Assembly (NCBI GenBank): GCA_039881045.1
Contig: JAYWVB010000097.1
Location: 1-51,409, forward strand
Direction of reading: 5' to 3'
Length of the DNA stretch: 51,409 bases
Source: Chaetomium olivaceum
Lineage: Eukaryota > Ascomycota > Sordariomycetes > Sordariales > Chaetomiaceae
Position 1 is the first letter of the stretch, and the number at the start of each line of letters is the position of its first letter. The notes under the pieces are model-generated. The model searched no databases. It had not been told where the DNA came from and saw only the letters and a list, made by a program, of their open reading frames with translations. A program made the translations under genes and the position numbers. Positions 32,687 to 43,837 of the stretch are shown here, in pieces.

Positions 32687-34431
32687 CTACCCAGACTTCT
32701 CTATCTTCCCCGCCTCACCTGCAGACCCCGCCTCCTCACGGGAAGGGCTTTCCTGACTACCTACTAGGCGCCGCTGCTTCTCAGCCCTCGACGTCACGTA
32801 CGACAGGCCAGCCGTCCAGATCGCCAGAGCCACCGACGTCGCGATCATGGCGTACATTCCCCTCTACGACCACCAGTCAGCCGAACCCTTCTTCGGGGTG
32901 ACAAAGACAAAAAAGAAAGTGAAAGAACTAACCTCGAACCACGGCGCCATGCTGGCACCATAAAACACAATACTCCACCACGCATTGACAGCATTATTCC
33001 CTAGATTCATTCCCGCCAACACCACCGACCGAAATACCGGCTCCCGATGTCTCATGGCATCATTAGCCCACGCAAAGAACGTCGCCTGGCACGCATACAC
33101 GGCGCCGGCCCAATAATACGCCCCAAACACCACCGCCGTCGCCCTTTCCCCGCCCGAATCCATGCTCTTCTGCGCCGTCAATATCATCGCACTGGTCGCC
33201 ACCCCCGTCACCCCGATAAAATACCCTACCAGATACCGCTTCCCCCCCAAGAAATCCGTCAACGCCGCCCAGAACAGCGTCGAAACAATGCCCACGGCGG
33301 GCACGCCCGTCGGGTAGTCGTTGAGCTGGCTCACGGTGTAATACGGTGTGGATGGGGACGACCTGGGCGAGCTCTTCATGAAGAGCGCGAGCAAAGAGTT
33401 AGAAGAGAAGGATTCCGTCTCGCCGGCAATAACCCATAGGATCACAAAGCCCCACCACTCGTAGGAGGTCAGGACGCGTTTGGCGAAGGTCCAAGTTAGT
33501 GGGGAGGTTGGTCGGGGTTTTGCTGCTGCTTCGTGTGGGGTGTTGGTGGTGATGCTGGTGTCATGCTCGGGTTGGGGCTCGAAGAGGTGGCCGTCGGTAG
33601 GTGGGACGCGGGAGATGGCGAGCTGGCGCTCAGCTGGGCTGAGGTAGGGGGCGGTGGTGGTGGCGGGGGTGTCAGGGAAGAGGAGGAAGCCGTAGAGAGC
33701 CACGGGAAGAGTGACAATGCCGTCGATGATAAACAACCAGCGCCAGCCGCGCAGGCCGTGCCGGCCATCCATACTCGTGTAGATGCCACTCTGGATGAAG
33801 CCGCCGATCATGGTGCCGGCGAGCCCGGAGGCGGTGAAGATGCCGCTCCGCTTCCCCAGCTCGCGCTCCTTGTACCACGACCCCAGGATGTAGTGCGTCC
33901 CGACGAATGTGCTAGCCTCGGCCATGCCCTGAAAGAATCGGATGGCCATGATGGCTCGGGGAGAGTGAGTAGATGCCGTGACCATGGTAAGGCAGGCCCA
34001 GATGACCATCATGGCCGGGAAGAAGTTGCGCGGCCTGACATAGTGGAGGCTCAGGTTGCAAGGGATCTGGCCCAGGACGTAACTGAGTATGTCAACGCCA
34101 GACTCCTCTATACGGCTCGGTCGGATGCTCACACTTACCCAACGGTGAAACAAGTATTGATTTGATTCAGCTGGTCTCCCTGAAAGCCCAGGTCCTCCTT
34201 CATGCCCGAGACATATGCATTGGCCAAGTTGCTCCGGTCAAGCTGGAAAAGGTGAGTTAGATTGGTTGATTTGGTGGAAGGGACCAGCTGGCTCACGTAG
34301 TTGAGAAAGTAACTCAGACAGCAAAATGTCAAGATGAAGAAGTCGATTTTCCGGACGAGTTTACGCTCGGCCGGATCAGTCCGCCAAGCTGACGAGAAGT
34401 AATCGTGTAGCTGAGATGTAATCCCCGCCAT
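32687..34431 (-). CDS. MFS transporter, Dal5/allantoate permease type (ACS family)
   Basis: 521 aa with about 12 predicted membrane spans. Exons: 34297-34431, 34139-34242, 32933-34082 and 32687-32863. Introns are 54 nt (branch ctaac), 56 nt (gtaagt donor) and 69 nt; all phases agree. The first junction gives the family signature FLNY-LDRSNLANAYVSGM and the second gives FTVG-YVLGQIPCNLSLHYVRPR. The signature of anion:cation symporters such as Dal5 and Tna1, including GWRWLFIIDGIVTLPVALYG, is clear. Relatives import allantoate, nicotinate, pantothenate or related organic anions across the plasma membrane; the substrate here is unknown. The last exon adds the final helix and a charged tail. The 54-nt intron has no stop in frame, so unspliced mRNA could still be translated. 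Confidence 0.92.
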
Positions 34432-34984
34432 TTCATCAATCGGTGGGCTTGAACGCCAACATGGAATCGCACACGTTAGAGAACGGCTGTGATAATGCGC
34501 TGCGATCACTTGCCGAGCGCGGAGTCAGTGATTTGATGGTTGCGGGGTCCGTCGGAGGTCAACCCAAGTGATCCGAGGCGACTCGGGAAGAAGTCATGTC
34601 GTCAAACTGTGTTGTAGCACTATTGGTGTACTGGAAATGTTGTTTAAAAATCTATGTTAAACCTGGCTAACGAGATTAGGTTCTAATGAACGTCTCAAAC
34701 TCTCATACTTCTATTTCAGACATGTGACATGACGTTGGAGTTGATGACGTTCCCGAGCGCTGGTCTTCAGATCTTCTCTCCTGTTCGGGTACGATCCACG
34801 GTGCTCCCTTCCCGAAGTTCCGGTCCATCGCCGCCACCAATAACGCCAGGGTGTTTCTGTGGGGAGGACCCTTCGAATCAGGGGCAAGAAAAAGGTCCAG
34901 CCCCAGCTCCACCACTGAAAATTTGAACACCTCCACCACAAAACTCGACTGCAGCGCAAAAATCGCAAAAAGATGAGTTTCAGA
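34432..34984. other. Promoter region of the MFS gene
   Basis: This interval lies between the MFS start codon and the tRNA gene. Apart from one inverted repeat listed separately, I see no gene and no other strong motif. Confidence 0.5.
34573..34586. promoter_or_regulatory. Candidate Zn2Cys6-type site CCGAG-N4-CTCGG
   Basis: A perfect inverted repeat, ccgag gcga ctcgg, lies about 140 bases upstream of the MFS ATG. It contains CCG-N8-CGG, a geometry compatible with a dimeric binuclear zinc cluster regulator. This is pattern-based only; one such match may be chance. Confidence 0.35.
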
Positions 34985-35067
34985 AGGTCGTACCCGGGAT
35001 CGAACCGGGGTCGCCGGAATATCCGTGAAATCAGAATCCGAAGTGATGACCACTACACTATACAACC
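34985..35067 (-). tRNA. tRNA-Gln(CUG) with 11-nt intron
   Basis: The minus strand folds as a complete tRNA. The acceptor stem GGTTGTA pairs with TACGACC (one G-U). The T arm is CCCGG-TTCGATC-CCGGG. The anticodon stem TCGGA pairs with TCCGG (one wobble). The anticodon loop is TTCTGAT, with anticodon CTG. Eleven extra bases (35020-35030) sit one base 3' of the anticodon, the standard place for eukaryotic tRNA introns. Mature length is 72 without CCA. The discriminator base is T, as is common for tRNA-Gln. Confidence 0.93.
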
Positions 35068-35703
35068 GTTTGTTGGTGATTTCGCCGTTCCGAAATTGGC
35101 TTTGTGAGTGACAGAATTTGGAGTGGGCGGACAACCAACCACACCGGCAGATAGAAGAGTATCGGGGATGGTGGCTGAAACTGAGAAGTGCTGGTTTGTG
35201 ATGGATACAAAAAAAAATAAGCATGGAACTATTGTAAAATGATCCTCAATTGTCCTGTTTTGTATTAACTCAAAAAATTGCAATTTGTTGCAGGGGAAAA
35301 AAGTCCATAGCAGGAGCTGCCGATGGCAAACGAAACTCTCCCACTGCTTCAAGCTCCCAAGGCAACCAACCCAACTCACTTTCTTCGATAACCCAACTTA
35401 AACGGGGTTCTCTTTTGAGAACCGAAGTCCCCTTTTCCATTTCATGATTGTGGCAGCGTGTGACATGACAACGATTTGGACTTCCACTCTTACATCACCG
35501 AGTCATCACTTTGGAGGACATCAAACGGACAATTGAGACCCAGAACCCGATGAATTAATTAACAGCCCCCAGGTCCCTCCATCCACCACATCATGATTAA
35601 CTATCACACCACACCAAGAGTATAGGAACAATAACGAATGACTTCGAACTCATACCACACCTCTCGCATCCCCATCAAAAGGAACACTACTGGCATTACC
35701 ATC
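35068..35703. other. Intergenic region, tRNA gene to BBE gene
   Basis: AT-rich, without a gene. It contains the 3' region of the BBE-type gene. The upstream flank of the tRNA gene has A-rich stretches (acaaaaaaaaataag near 35207). Confidence 0.5.
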
Positions 35704-37835
35704 TTAGTTAGCAACCTTGCACAGCTTGCCAGTCTGCAGAGTCAGCCAGTCAGGCTGGCCAGCGATCTTCCAGCGCTCCGAGCCGACAGCCGTCGGGGCC
35801 CAGAACAGGTCATAGGGGTCAACCTGGCGCTTGATCTGCAGCAGACGATCGTAGTTGGTGCCGTAGAAGGCATCAGCAAAGTCAGGCTCCATGACATCGC
35901 CCTCGTTGAGGTAGCCACCGGGGCCGTAGACGCGCAGGCGGCCCATCCAGTTGTCGGTGATCTTGCGCTGGACGGCCTCGAGCTCGGTCTGCGAGATGCC
36001 GGGGGCCCAGCCAGTGCCCATGATGCCGAACCAGATGGCCTCGCGCCAGTGCGAGTTGGCGCCGCTGGCGGGGGTGCCGGCCGGGGCGGACGGGTTCATG
36101 TTGTACTGGATCAGCGCGGAGCCCTCGTCGACGATGGAGCGGACCTCGTCGAACATGGCGTTGCGGTGGGCGACGTCGTCCCAGGCGGAGCGGGGGAAGA
36201 GGCGCGAGGCGGTGCGCAGGTTGGAGTTGGCGACGCCCTCGGTCGGGAAGTGCTGGCTCCAGGCGTCGTAGAAGTTGTCGTGCTCAAAGAAGACGGGCTC
36301 AAACTGGAAGCCGATGGCCGTCCACTCGTCAAAGAGCGGCTGCACCATGGCCTTGAAGTCGGTCAGCGACATGCCGGGCACCATCCACGGGTTCATGGTC
36401 CACGTGTAGCCGGCGCCGGGGCCGCGAGGGAAGATCATCGAGTAGCCGTAGACGTCCTCCTCGGCGTACTCGGGGAACTTGGCCCAGTAGAGGTACATGG
36501 CCTCCCAGAAGACCGCGTCCGAGTTGGCCGTGTCGTTGCCCGAGTTGATGGTCCAGGTCAGACCGGCCATGTTGAGCTTGGGGTGCGCCTTGACAGTCAT
36601 GGCAGTGACGACACCGAAGGTGGAGCCACCACCACCGCGGAGAGCCCAGAAGAGGTCGGTGTTCTTGGTCTCGCTGGCCGTGACGAAGCGGCCGTTGGGT
36701 AGCACAACGTCGAGGCTCAGGATCTGGTCGGAACCGAGGCCATACTTGCTCGACAGGGGCGAGTGGCCACCACCGGCAGAGTAGCCACCAGCGACACCGA
36801 CACCCTTGCACTCGCCACCGACGGCAGTGACGCCGTACTTGTTGGCAGCAGCGTAAAGCTCGCCGACCTGGACACCGGCGCCAATCTCGAGTGCGGGGCC
36901 CGTGTACGAGGGGGTCTGGACCGACTGCTTGAAGTTGATCTTCTTAAGGTTGTGGGTCCAAATAGAGAGAGCGCCGGCGCCAACCGACTTGCCAAGGAAG
37001 TCATGGCCCGTGTTCTTGACGATCAACCGCAGGCCGAGCGTGCGGGCAAAGTTGACGGCCAGCTGGATCTGGTAGACGCTGTCGGCCCTGACGGCGTACG
37101 CGGGGAAACCGCCCAGCGTGCACTGGGACGTGTTGCCGTTCTGGGGCATGCACGTCTCACCCGTGTAGAGCGGCGACATGGCCGAGGTAGGGTCTCTGGC
37201 GCTGTGAAGGGTTAGTCCGAAAACTTGAAGGCAAAATTCGACCGCATGAGCTGGACAACTTACTGGGTCTCCGACTGGGTCCAGTTCTCGAGGATATCAG
37301 CACACTTGGCAGCGTTGTACACGCCACTGTTGGGGTAGCAAACGGCACCGATTGGGACCGTCTCAATGAGAGCGCCACCCGTCAGCAGGTTAAAAACACC
37401 CCAAGTCAGGCGCGAAGGCCACTTCCAGTCGCCGGGGTACGTCTTGCAGTCGCCGACGTTAGCCCACGTGCGCTTCGAGACCTGGGCGGCATCTTCGCCA
37501 TCCGTGTCACCAAACAGGAAGAGCTCGATGTCGCTCAGCTCGTGGCTCGTGAGGTTCGCCAACACGGCGTCAGTCAACTGACGCGTTTCGGGGTCCGCCG
37601 TAACGTCGGCTGGGGGACCCGAGGCTGGGGCAACGGTGATCTCATTCGCGGCTGCATGTCATCAGCCAAATTATTCGCGCCGCTCGAGCCGTCGGCCGGC
37701 CAGTTCAGGACTCTAGGTCAACTCACGGATCACCTCGCCTTCGGTGTTCTTGATGGTCTGGGCAAGGCCCTGTTGAGCGAGCGGAAGGACGGCACCTGCC
37801 AGAAGCAGGGCCCGCTGAAGAGAGAGGACGACCAT
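35704..37835 (-). CDS. Secreted FAD-linked oxidase, berberine-bridge-enzyme type
   Basis: 664 aa in three exons: 37727-37835, 37264-37651 and 35704-37201. Introns of 75 nt (gtgagt) and 62 nt (gtaagt) keep phase. A signal peptide is visible (LLLAGAVLPLAQQGLAQ). The FAD_binding_4 domain carries the covalent-flavin histidine (His232, in NTGHDFLGKS). A cysteine at the second attachment position (Cys297, GGECKGVGVAGGYSAGGGHS) suggests bicovalent FAD. The Gly-rich GGGGSTFGVVT block follows, and the BBE C-terminal motif appears as GTNYDRLLQIKRQVDPYDLF. These enzymes oxidise alcohols, sugars or metabolites, reducing oxygen to hydrogen peroxide, and often belong to fungal secondary metabolism. The N-terminal extension of about 170 residues before the FAD domain is typical of large fungal members. 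The substrate is unknown. Confidence 0.93.
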
Positions 37836-39986
37836 GATGATCGACAAGATGAACGAGAGGCTTGTCGAACTGGTCTACGAACTGGAGAAGAATGAAGAAC
37901 CACGTTTTTTCCACGAGGCGCCATGGTTATATGTCTGAAAATGATGGCACCCTCACTCCTCATCCGGAGCCCGGGTCGGATGAGCTGCCGAACCGCCAAT
38001 CAGCACCCCGGTGTCTCGGGGAGCCTTGTCTTATCCCACGTTGCACCCCTGCGCTGGGGCCGGAGAAGCAATAATGCCCCCTCCTGTGGGGTTGAGAAAT
38101 CGACGGCGGGGGCAAGTCATTTCACTTCTGGCCCTCTGGCGAGAGCTGGCGCCGCGTGGGCCGCTCACTGAGCTGGCGTTGGTCCATTTTGGGGAGAGAC
38201 ATGATTCGGGTTCCCTCTCTCTCACCAAGCAGCAACTGGTGGGGGGAGCAGCCGAAGATCCCCTGAAGCAGGGGGGCCCGGTAAAGCCGGGCCAGCGTCG
38301 TTCCATTTTAATGTACCAGACCCTCTTCACTGATATTGGCAGGCCAAATCTGTTATTGAGGGTCCGGCGGTGTGGGTACTATACATCTCAGGGAGGTTAG
38401 CTGCAGTCAGCACGGGTCAAGGGATGGAAGTCAATATCCGGGTTGCCAGGCGGCCTCTCCTCGAACAGGAGCCACGTGAAAAACACCAACACCTCTCTCG
38501 ATTCGGACGCGCCACGAACTCTTTTCTTCACTCCTCGATGTCGCTTAACTCCGAGACAGTCGCTTATTCTCTTGGTGGTGCCGCACCCAAAACTCGCCCC
38601 CAACGCCTGCAGCTGGGTGACCTTGGCGCTTCCGCCACCTTGGGCGCGGCGCGGCAGTTGTTTCGGTTCGCCAATGCCGTTGGCCTCGGCTCACGACCTG
38701 CATCACGGCGACGACCGCCTTGTTTTCTTCTTTGCAGCCGACCACATTGATGACGCCAAACTCGAGGGAGTCCTCCATCAGGAGCCGGCTGAACTTTGCA
38801 AGACAATGGGATCATGCTTATGGATCGTCGTCTTTGTGCCTGTATCCATTCATGCTGCGAAGTCGGGGACTTTTTCCAGGGGGTTTGGGTGGACACTCTT
38901 CTATTTTCTATTCGAGTATCAACAAGCCAGATCCGCTCTTGTCGTAGGGGTCACCCTTCTCAACGTCTCCATCACGGCAAGTTCCATTCGTATCGGAGAT
39001 TGAAGAGGGGTTCACAACCCCCCAACGCTCGTCTTCTCAAACTTCATGTAGCCAGACCGGCATGCCGGTGATAGCGAGAGCAAAAAGGCGAGCTTGTTTC
39101 ATACAAGCAGCGCGAGCCTTCGGTTTCGGCTCCAGCGTGTCATGTGTGTAAACACAGGGCTGATCTTCTCTGAGTTGTTATTCTGGTTCCCAAGACATTC
39201 TGCACGGAAGAACCCTTCACGGTAGTGATCGGCGGCTTCGATGATATGTAGCAGGGATATCCTGGGGAAGCACGAGATCCAGGGGAAATGAGAAAAGTCC
39301 TCAACACCGAGGCCCACCACACCACCGGCGCAAAGCTCTCGTCCCAATAACATGGTGTCAACGAAAGGGCCGACAGCTTGGCTCACCTTGTTCATTGAGA
39401 CATCGGACGCCCCGCCTTCGCAGCAATGTGGCAATTCGAGTTCCCATACAGGAAGGCCATCGAAACCGGCTAGACTCGCACTGACTAGCCGGGAAATTGT
39501 CAAAGCGTAGCTTGAAGGAATCCCACGACCTTCTCGAACTAACTAGTGGCCAAGGCAGAAATGCATGGGTACAAGTGGAGGGCACCGGCGTCGGGGAGTC
39601 AGCTCCCGACCGGCCTCCCGGGATTCTTGATCTTGGTGGTCCCTGCCCCCTTCGTTGTTCGATCCTCCAGAGATCAAGGTTTTGCCTTGGTCCTTTTTGG
39701 GTCCGTGTCCTCCTTTAGCAGCGGCACTCAAGAATGCCGTGTCTCCCCTTGACCCTCCTCTTGCCTTCCCGTCGACGTCGAGGGCACACGACAACCGACC
39801 ACCCCCATTGATGACGGTATACGGATTCCGGCCGTGCCGCGAAGTCTCTTGTCTTCCGCCGCCGTCGATCAGTCTCTCAAAGATCGTGATTTGTCTCCCC
39901 ACAGCGTTGCCGATCGAAACCCCGGCCTCCCCAGATCTCAGGCGTCCCACTAGGTGTGTCGATCTCTGCAAAGAGGCGTCCACATA
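37836..39986. other. 2.1 kb interval without a supported gene
   Basis: Divergent interval between the BBE-type and Pth11-like genes. Several frames of 100-190 codons are open (for example plus 38443-39003 and minus 39099-39503). I recognise no domain, and could not extend them by clear splice sites. The minus-strand frame at 39099-39503 has fairly natural composition and could be a gene remnant, but that is a guess. Confidence 0.4.
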
Positions 39987-41467
39987 ATGGTAAAGATGGC
40001 GATTTTACCTCGCCGCCCAGAACACATCGATGTGCTCACGATCCCGACGCCGCCTCTGCAGCAGGCCGCCCTGTTTGTCATCTTCTTCTTCACTGCCCTA
40101 GCCTTTGTCACATACAGCCTGAGGGCGTATACACGGCTCCGGACGCGAACATGGGGCATCGACGACTATCTGGTTACCTGCGCCATGATCTTCTCGCTCA
40201 TGATGATTGGGCCCTTCTATATGTGTAAGCCGGCTGTTGCCATTTTGAAATTGGGCTACAGCTGAATAAACTCGAAACAGACATTAAGCTCGGTTACTTT
40301 GGCTGGCATGCGGAGGATGTTCCGGAGTTCGATCCTTCACCTGGCATGTGGTGGTTCTACCTCGCCCAGCTCTTCTACAACCCGATCCTGGCCTTCGTTA
40401 AGGCCTCGGTGTTGTGCTTCCTACTACGTCTAGGTGGCCAGAAGCCGGGCGTGAAGTATGCCATTCACTTCCTGAACGCCTTCAATGCTCTCCAGGCCAT
40501 TGCCATTTTCCTCGTTGCCGCCTTGCAGTGCTTACCCATCGCGGCCAACTGGGACTTTGCCCTCAGGGCGGACCCAAATACGAAATGCGTCGACAACGCG
40601 TTCCACGTCACCATTTCCTGCATCACCATCCTCACCGACATTGCCGTTGTCGCCCTGCCGTTCTGGATCTTTTTGGGTCTCAAGATGCCGAAGGCGGCCA
40701 AGATTGCTGTTCTGGGCATCTTTATGCTCGGCCTTGCGTGCGTTTCCCCTTTCCCCCTTTTCCCCTATTTTTCCGCTCCGAATCAAAACATCACCACTAA
40801 CCCAAGCCTTCCATCCATCAGCGTCACAATCATCGGCATCGTCCGTCTCCAGGGCGTCATCCGTCTCTTCTACGTCAAGCAGACCGCCAAAGACCCCTAC
40901 TACGATATCACGGTAACCCTCTCCGTTGTCGAAGCCAACGTCGCCATCGTCTCGGCCTCAGCCCCGGCCCTCCGCCCGCTCTTCCGCTCCCTCCTCCCCA
41001 GCCTCTTTGGCGGCAGCAGCGCACGCTACGGGCCCAACGGGAAATACAACTACCCCAACAGCAACTCCCCCTACATCTTCTCGGGCGCGGGCGGCTCCGT
41101 CGCCGCAGCCGGCACCTCCCACCACACCGGTTCGCGCCGCGACGGTAACGAATCCTCGCTGGTCAGCAACGGCAACCCGCACAACAACATCCGGCTGAAG
41201 AATCTGCGCGGGGCGGGCGGCAAGGGCGGGCACACCGAGTGCCGCAGCATCAGCCCGAGCGGGTCTGAGGAGGAGATCATGACGTACAACGGTATCATGC
41301 GCACCACGGACGTGCAGGTGCACTTTGAGGGGGACCGGGATAGTCGCGTGCATGGCCATGATACATTGCGTGCTGGCGGTGGGGATACGGACGTCGAGAT
41401 GTCGAGTCGGGCGTCGAGTGACTTGAAGGCGGGGGGGAAGGAGCAGGTGGAAAAGAGGACTTTGTGA
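39987..41467 (+). CDS. Pth11-like integral membrane protein (fungal rhodopsin-like domain)
   Basis: 446 aa in three exons (39987-40224, 40281-40737 and 40822-41467). The introns are 56 nt (gtaagc...cag) and 84 nt (gtgcgt, branch ctaac, acceptor cag). The 84-nt intron has no in-frame stop. About seven hydrophobic helices are visible, starting QQAALFVIFFFTALAFVTYS. The fungal SAT4/Pth11-like family features follow: TWGIDDYLVT after helix 2, WWFYLAQLFYNPILAFVKAS, CITILTDIAVVALPFWIF, and the DPYYDITVTLSVVEANVAI block. A long hydrophilic, Ser/Gly-rich C-terminal tail is probably cytosolic. No CFEM domain precedes the helices. Family members are orphan GPCR-like receptors used in sensing surfaces or other signals. 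The ligand is unknown. Confidence 0.92.
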
Positions 41468-41764
41468 GTGGGATAGTGGGTCAGTGTTCGGTTAAAAGAG
41501 GCTTGTTTGGATATACCATGGTGGGAAAAGGGCTTTCTTTTGTGACCTCAACAGCATACGGGATCCATGGGGTCTTGGCCAGGCGTCATAATGTTTAGAT
41601 ACCTCGGGCGGCCAGATTATTTTACAATACTCATGAGACATGCTTCAACAATGAACATACTACTCCATGATTATCACTGCTTGTGTCCACATCTCCAACG
41701 CTGTTGTACAAAGTCTGTTGAAACATGATGATCTTTTTATTCATAACACAGCCATGTCTTCACG
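41468..41764. other. Convergent 3' region
   Basis: A 297-bp interval between the Pth11-like and BTB genes, AT-rich, probably 3' UTRs. Confidence 0.5.
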
Positions 41765-43837
41765 CTAATAGTCAAACCAACCCATCCTTTCTTTTCTTAA
41801 CACCGTCAAACAAACCATGTGCCCAGTCACGGTGACCTCCTCTCCTTCCTCACTCCCCAAAAAACCCAGTCCCTCGGACGTTCCACTTCTACCTCCGCAC
41901 TTCGCAAGGGTTGGAGGGGCCCGCGCGGAGGTGCCCATGTCGTGAACCCAGAGCTGGAGGCATAGAAATGCTGTTCGGGTGGGGGGTGGGGGTGGGGATT
42001 GTGGTTCCCATCCCATAGGATATCGCTCTAGTGCCGGATCAGGTTCGACTTCAGGCACGACCTCGGCCGTACGCGACACAGGGGATCTCTGTTTTCAAAG
42101 CTCGTCAGATGCTGTGCTTAGATCCATCATTCAAAGACTAATCGCATGGTCACCTACCTTGATCTTTTTACCCTTCTTCTTCTTGACAAGAGGTAAAGGC
42201 TTCGTCACTGGACTCCGTAGCACCGGTGGCTCTTCTACCTCGAGTGCTGGTAATTCTACCGCCGGCTCTGGAAGCGGTTCAGGCACAGGCTCTGGCTCCG
42301 GCTCTAGCTCAGGTACTGGTTCCGGCTTCGGGTCCAGCTCAGGCTCGGGCTCAGGTTCAGGTTGCGGCTCTGGTTCTGACTCGAGCTCCGCCCATAGGTC
42401 TAACGCCTTCTTAGCCTTCCTTTTTCGCTTGATCACTTCGGGCTCCGGCTCCGGCTCTGGCTCCGGCTGAGGCACTGGCTCAGGTACTGGTTCCGGCTCC
42501 GGCTCAGGCTCAGGCTCAGGTTCAGGTTGCGGCTCTGGTTCTGGCTCTAGCCCCGCCCACACCTTCTTAACCTTCTTTTTCCGTTTATAAGCTCGAGGCT
42601 TCGACTCCGGCACCGACTCAGCGTCTGCTTCTGGCTCTGCTGCAGGTTCAGTTGCCGGTTCAGGCTCAGGTTCTGCGACTAGCTCAGGCTCTGGTGCCAG
42701 CTCGACCTCCAACTTTGGTTCAAGCGCCGGCATTTCTTCCAGCTCTGCTTCTAGTAAGCCGGACTCGAACTCTGAGTCCGGTTCAGGCGCCGGCATTTCT
42801 TCCAGCTCTGCTCCTAGTAAGCCGGACTCGAACTCTAACTCCGGTTCAGGCGCCGGCATTTCTTCCAGCTCTGCTCCTAGTAAGGCGGGCTCGAACTCCA
42901 GCTCTGGTTCTGGTTCTAGGAGTAGAGGTAGGTCTGCTTCTCGTTCCTCTCGCGGTTCAGGGCTCTGCGTTGGAAACATTTCTCGATACTTCTCGGGATC
43001 AGAGACCGGCAGCCCCGCGTCGTAAAGATCGTGCACCTCCTTCTCAGCGGGGTTCGTGATGATGTCGTCCCAATCGCTCCCCGTGGCCGGCGTGTCCGGT
43101 TCGGCAACTGTGGCGTTTCGGGCCGCACCATCCCGCGCACTGAGCGACTCGAGCATGTCGGTGTACGTCTCAAGCATGCATTCAAACAGGAGTTTGACCA
43201 CAGAAGTGCGGTTGTTGGATTCGGAAGGGGCGACGGCCTTTAACACCTTTCGGGGGTCCTGGAAGGTCTGCTTGACCAACGAACGGATCCAGCACGGAAA
43301 CCAAGTATCGTTGCCAATGGGTATAGGATAGGCCGCTTGAACGGCCTCGATGACGGTAAAAACCTCCAGGTCGCGTGCCACACACTCGATATCGTGCCTT
43401 ACCTGTTCGTCAAGGCCATCCAACCCGACCGTCCGAGCCAAAGTGTAGATCTCGAACTTGAGCTTGAGCTCCCACAACCCAATGTCAAAGGGTGGGTCGG
43501 CGGGGCCGGTCCACTTCAAGAGCCGATACTCCTTGCTGTAGAGGTACTGGACCAATGCATGGCCTGCCGTGTAAGAAAACCGACGAAGGTCGATGCTCTC
43601 GGTAGACGGGTCGAGAAGGCGGACAAGCTTCGAGCATTGAAGAAGGACAGAGCGGTGAATGATAAGTGGGAGCCCATCTACGAGTTGGACGCTGATTACA
43701 GGGCTGCTGAAGGGCCTGGAAATATAACGCGAGTCAGTGGATTGGACGTAAATAAAAGATCAAACACAAGCGTACGATATCTCAAACCCGATGTCAAGCC
43801 TCCGACCACCGTCTCGGGCTTCCTTGGGGGCTTCCAT
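41765..43837 (-). CDS. BTB/POZ-like protein with long Glu-Pro repeat region
   Basis: 647 aa in three exons: 43776-43837, 42158-43715 and 41765-42088. Introns are 60 nt (gtacgc...ttccag) and 69 nt (gtaggt...acag), both phase-consistent. The N-terminal part looks like the BTB/POZ domain of fungal proteins: FSSPVISVQLVDG, LIIHRSVLLQCSKLV, FSYTAGHALVQYLYSKEY, and a C-terminal helical part with KLKFEIYTLARTVGLDGL. Residues of roughly 235-540 are very acidic and built from Glu-Pro dipeptides, with a 21-residue repeat (three copies) and two copies of a basic patch followed by EPEPQPEPEP (KRKKKVKKVWAGLEPEP and KRKRKAKKALDLWAELE). BTB domains mediate dimerisation or Cul3 binding. The repeat region is probably extended. 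The basic patches could be nuclear signals. Function unknown. Confidence 0.82.
42717..42905. repeat. 63-bp tandem repeat, three copies
   Basis: Three near-identical 63-nt units start at 42717, 42780 and 42843, each beginning ggttca(a/g)gcgccggcattt. They keep the BTB protein frame and encode 21-residue units with the core LEEMPAPEP. Identity is high, so the expansion looks recent. Confidence 0.9.

Noticed and set aside
34703..35224. A 173-codon minus-strand open frame spanning the tRNA gene
   Set aside because: The tRNA fold is complete and explains the central part; the flanking peptide has no protein features.
15451..37835. A complete secondary-metabolite gene cluster
   Set aside because: Tailoring-type genes are present, but no PKS, NRPS, terpene cyclase, DMATS or RiPP core enzyme and no Zn2Cys6 regulator gene is seen in the window.
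38443..39003. A 186-codon plus-strand frame upstream of the Pth11-like gene
   Set aside because: No domain, no signal peptide that fits, overlapping frames of similar length on the other strand, and no phase-consistent neighbours.
42226..43059. Plus-strand frames rich in Gly-Ser or Pro-Ala-Gln-Val through the BTB gene
   Set aside because: They are mirror frames of the Glu-Pro repeat on the opposite strand. The minus-strand gene has a BTB domain and phase-correct introns.
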